A stretch of 64,000 nt of DNA, taken from the NCBI GenBank assembly GCA_054601695.1, contig BAAHQB010000027.1, positions 558,001 through 622,000 of the forward strand, read 5' to 3'. This stretch comes from Amorphochlora amoebiformis (taxonomy: Eukaryota; Cercozoa; Chlorarachniophyceae). A program made the position numbers and the translations under genes. The notes under the pieces were generated by a model that saw only the letters and a program-made list of their open reading frames with translations, had not been told where the DNA came from and searched no databases. Positions 21,364 through 64,000 of this stretch are shown one piece after another (position 1 is the first letter of the stretch; each line of letters opens with the position of its first letter).

Positions 21364-22620
21364 TAACAGTATCTACTACATCTAGAGCCTATGATATGCT
21401 CTAGATCAGTAGATACTAGATAGTAGTCTAACTAGTCTAACTCCAGTAACTAGTACTAGTAGTAATACTAGTACTAGTACTAGTAGATACAATCTCTAGA
21501 ATCTAGACAATCTAGACAATTATAATAGATACAGTTCTAGTTCTAGTAGTTCAACTCTCTCTAGTCTAAAAAACTAGATATACTGTCCAGAGGGTCTGAT
21601 GGAACCGTTGAACACGATCCGATGAGCATACGCGATCGATATCGATGTCACACTACTAGACTAATGCAGTCCAGAGTCCAGACAGTGTCTAGAGTGTACC
21701 AATATATACTACAGCTAGTCATGATCTAGTGATATCTCAGTACGGTATATATATATACCGTAGCTAATGACGATGCCCGATGTAACACAATATACATAGC
21801 AGCTATTGTAAGTCACTAGGTCATAGAAGCAACTAACTACTCTGTATCGCTAGCTGAACTCAGGATACTGATATTCTGGTCTGATGTAGGTATCATGATA
21901 AATTTCGAATCCTCCCACCCAATGTGAGTCGATAGTTAGGCGTTAGGAACATGGAGTTAAAGTCAAGTCACAGTGTTTGTTAGACATTGTTGTCATGATA
22001 CACTCATACGTATATTCATCGGTCAGGATATATCGTCGGCACGTATACGTATATTGTCTAGATTGTTAAGTTGGTACGTATACATGTATTCTGGTACGTA
22101 TGAACTGATGAACATATCGGTAGTACGCATAAGCATGATACGTATGTTGTGTCCTTATCATTCGTACGTATCATAGTACTGGTACGTATGTAGTTCATAT
22201 GTTCAGTTATCGATCGTACGTATCTTGGTACAATATGTGCGTACGGTACAATATGTGCGTACGGGTGTTGGTACACTCAGTCATATTATGACTCATATAG
22301 TACACATGCATGCATGCAGCATACGTATGCATGGCACGTACGTACGTGCATACTGGTGTATGCTGGTAAGCTTCATGTTTAGATTGATTTCTATCAAGAC
22401 ACCTAAATCTAAACCTTCCGGCCATGACATGGTCTCTATAGATGGTCTGGCAGATCATGAATAGCGATCGAGTTATCTTGTATATATATATATATAATAC
22501 ATCTATCGTACGTAGATGTATATCATCGATGTCGATAGTTGCAGCACCTACAACTAGTACAATCATACAATCATCGTAGTAGTAGTTATAAATTATAAGC
22601 TGCTTACTAACTTTTAATCT
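21364..22620. other. palindrome-rich unique region
   Basis: No gene is supportable. 21364-21720 is packed with CTAG and ACTAGT words and includes a hairpin at 21370-21414 (arms ATCTACTACATCTAGAGC and its imperfect complement). 21741-21762 is a perfect 22-bp palindrome (TACGGTATATA and its mirror). 21990-22350 carries about ten GGTACGTATN or TATACGTATA words, a near-exact 20-bp direct repeat (GTACAATATGTGCGTACGG) near 22228-22264, and GCATGCATGC and CGTACGTACGT runs. Confidence 0.7.
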
Positions 22621-22642
22621 AATCGGAAGTTTCGAATATCTA

Positions 22643-22689
<47 letters not shown>

Positions 22690-22854
22690 ATTTATATACA
22701 AAATTCTGGAAATAAGCCTATAGAGGTAGGTATACATCATAGTGACATACTTATAAAATCACGCTGAATTCTGGTAATAAAAGCACTGATCGGATATCAG
22801 ACTGATGCAATTTGTCTAATCTAAAATCATAGATGGATCAAAATGCCGAGAGAA

Positions 22855-63117
<40,263 letters not shown>

Positions 63118-63139
63118 CTGAAATTATTAAAAAAAAATG

Positions 63140-64000
<861 letters not shown>

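Overview
This is eukaryotic nuclear DNA. Every gene model below uses GT-AG introns. There is an unmistakable ten-exon CDC20 (APC/C activator) gene. Degenerate TTAGGG/CCCTAA arrays lie throughout, in both orientations and inside genes, so they are interstitial and not a chromosome end. Most bases are (TA)n microsatellite, with CT/GA and GT tracts, and the long Ile-Tyr or Ser-Leu 'proteins' these encode are not genes. I cannot name the organism. Short unique introns (48-94 nt), other introns swollen by TA tracts, and TTAGGG-type repeats fit a protist or alga, but that is a guess.

Layout. (1) 1-10771, + strand: the 3' part of a gene of at least nine small exons embedded in TA, CT and telomere-like repeats. 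Its exon phases agree at every join, and it ends at 10771. (2) 10772-13570: ordinary-complexity sequence with no supportable gene. (3) 13570-17647: a compact divergent pair, a basic Ser/Pro-rich protein on the - strand and CDC20 on the + strand, sharing a 337-bp promoter region. (4) 17955-21363: a 3.4-kb element bounded by perfect 29-bp terminal inverted repeats. It carries two divergent spliced genes of unknown family, 96 bp apart, and looks like a two-gene DNA transposon. (5) 21364-22854: sequence rich in short palindromes (CTAG, ACGT, TATACGTATA-like words). (6) 22855-63117, - strand: one very large gene, whose 5' end is missing or unresolved. I can chain 42 exons (3,006 nt, 1,002 codons including stop, over 40.3 kb), nearly all reading as heptad-patterned coiled coil. 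About 92% of the span is repeat-filled intron.

The strongest unusual signal is how the two repeat-rich genes are built. Their exons are tiny, many are a whole number of heptads (21, 63, 105 or 210 nt), and at least ten exons or exon fragments have been copied in tandem together with flanking repeat. One 63-nt phase-0 exon is present five times with every copy open and both splice sites intact. C-rich telomere-like repeats lie preferentially on the sense strand and several directly form the splice sites. Splicing and phase assignments were made by eye; RNA reads would settle them.
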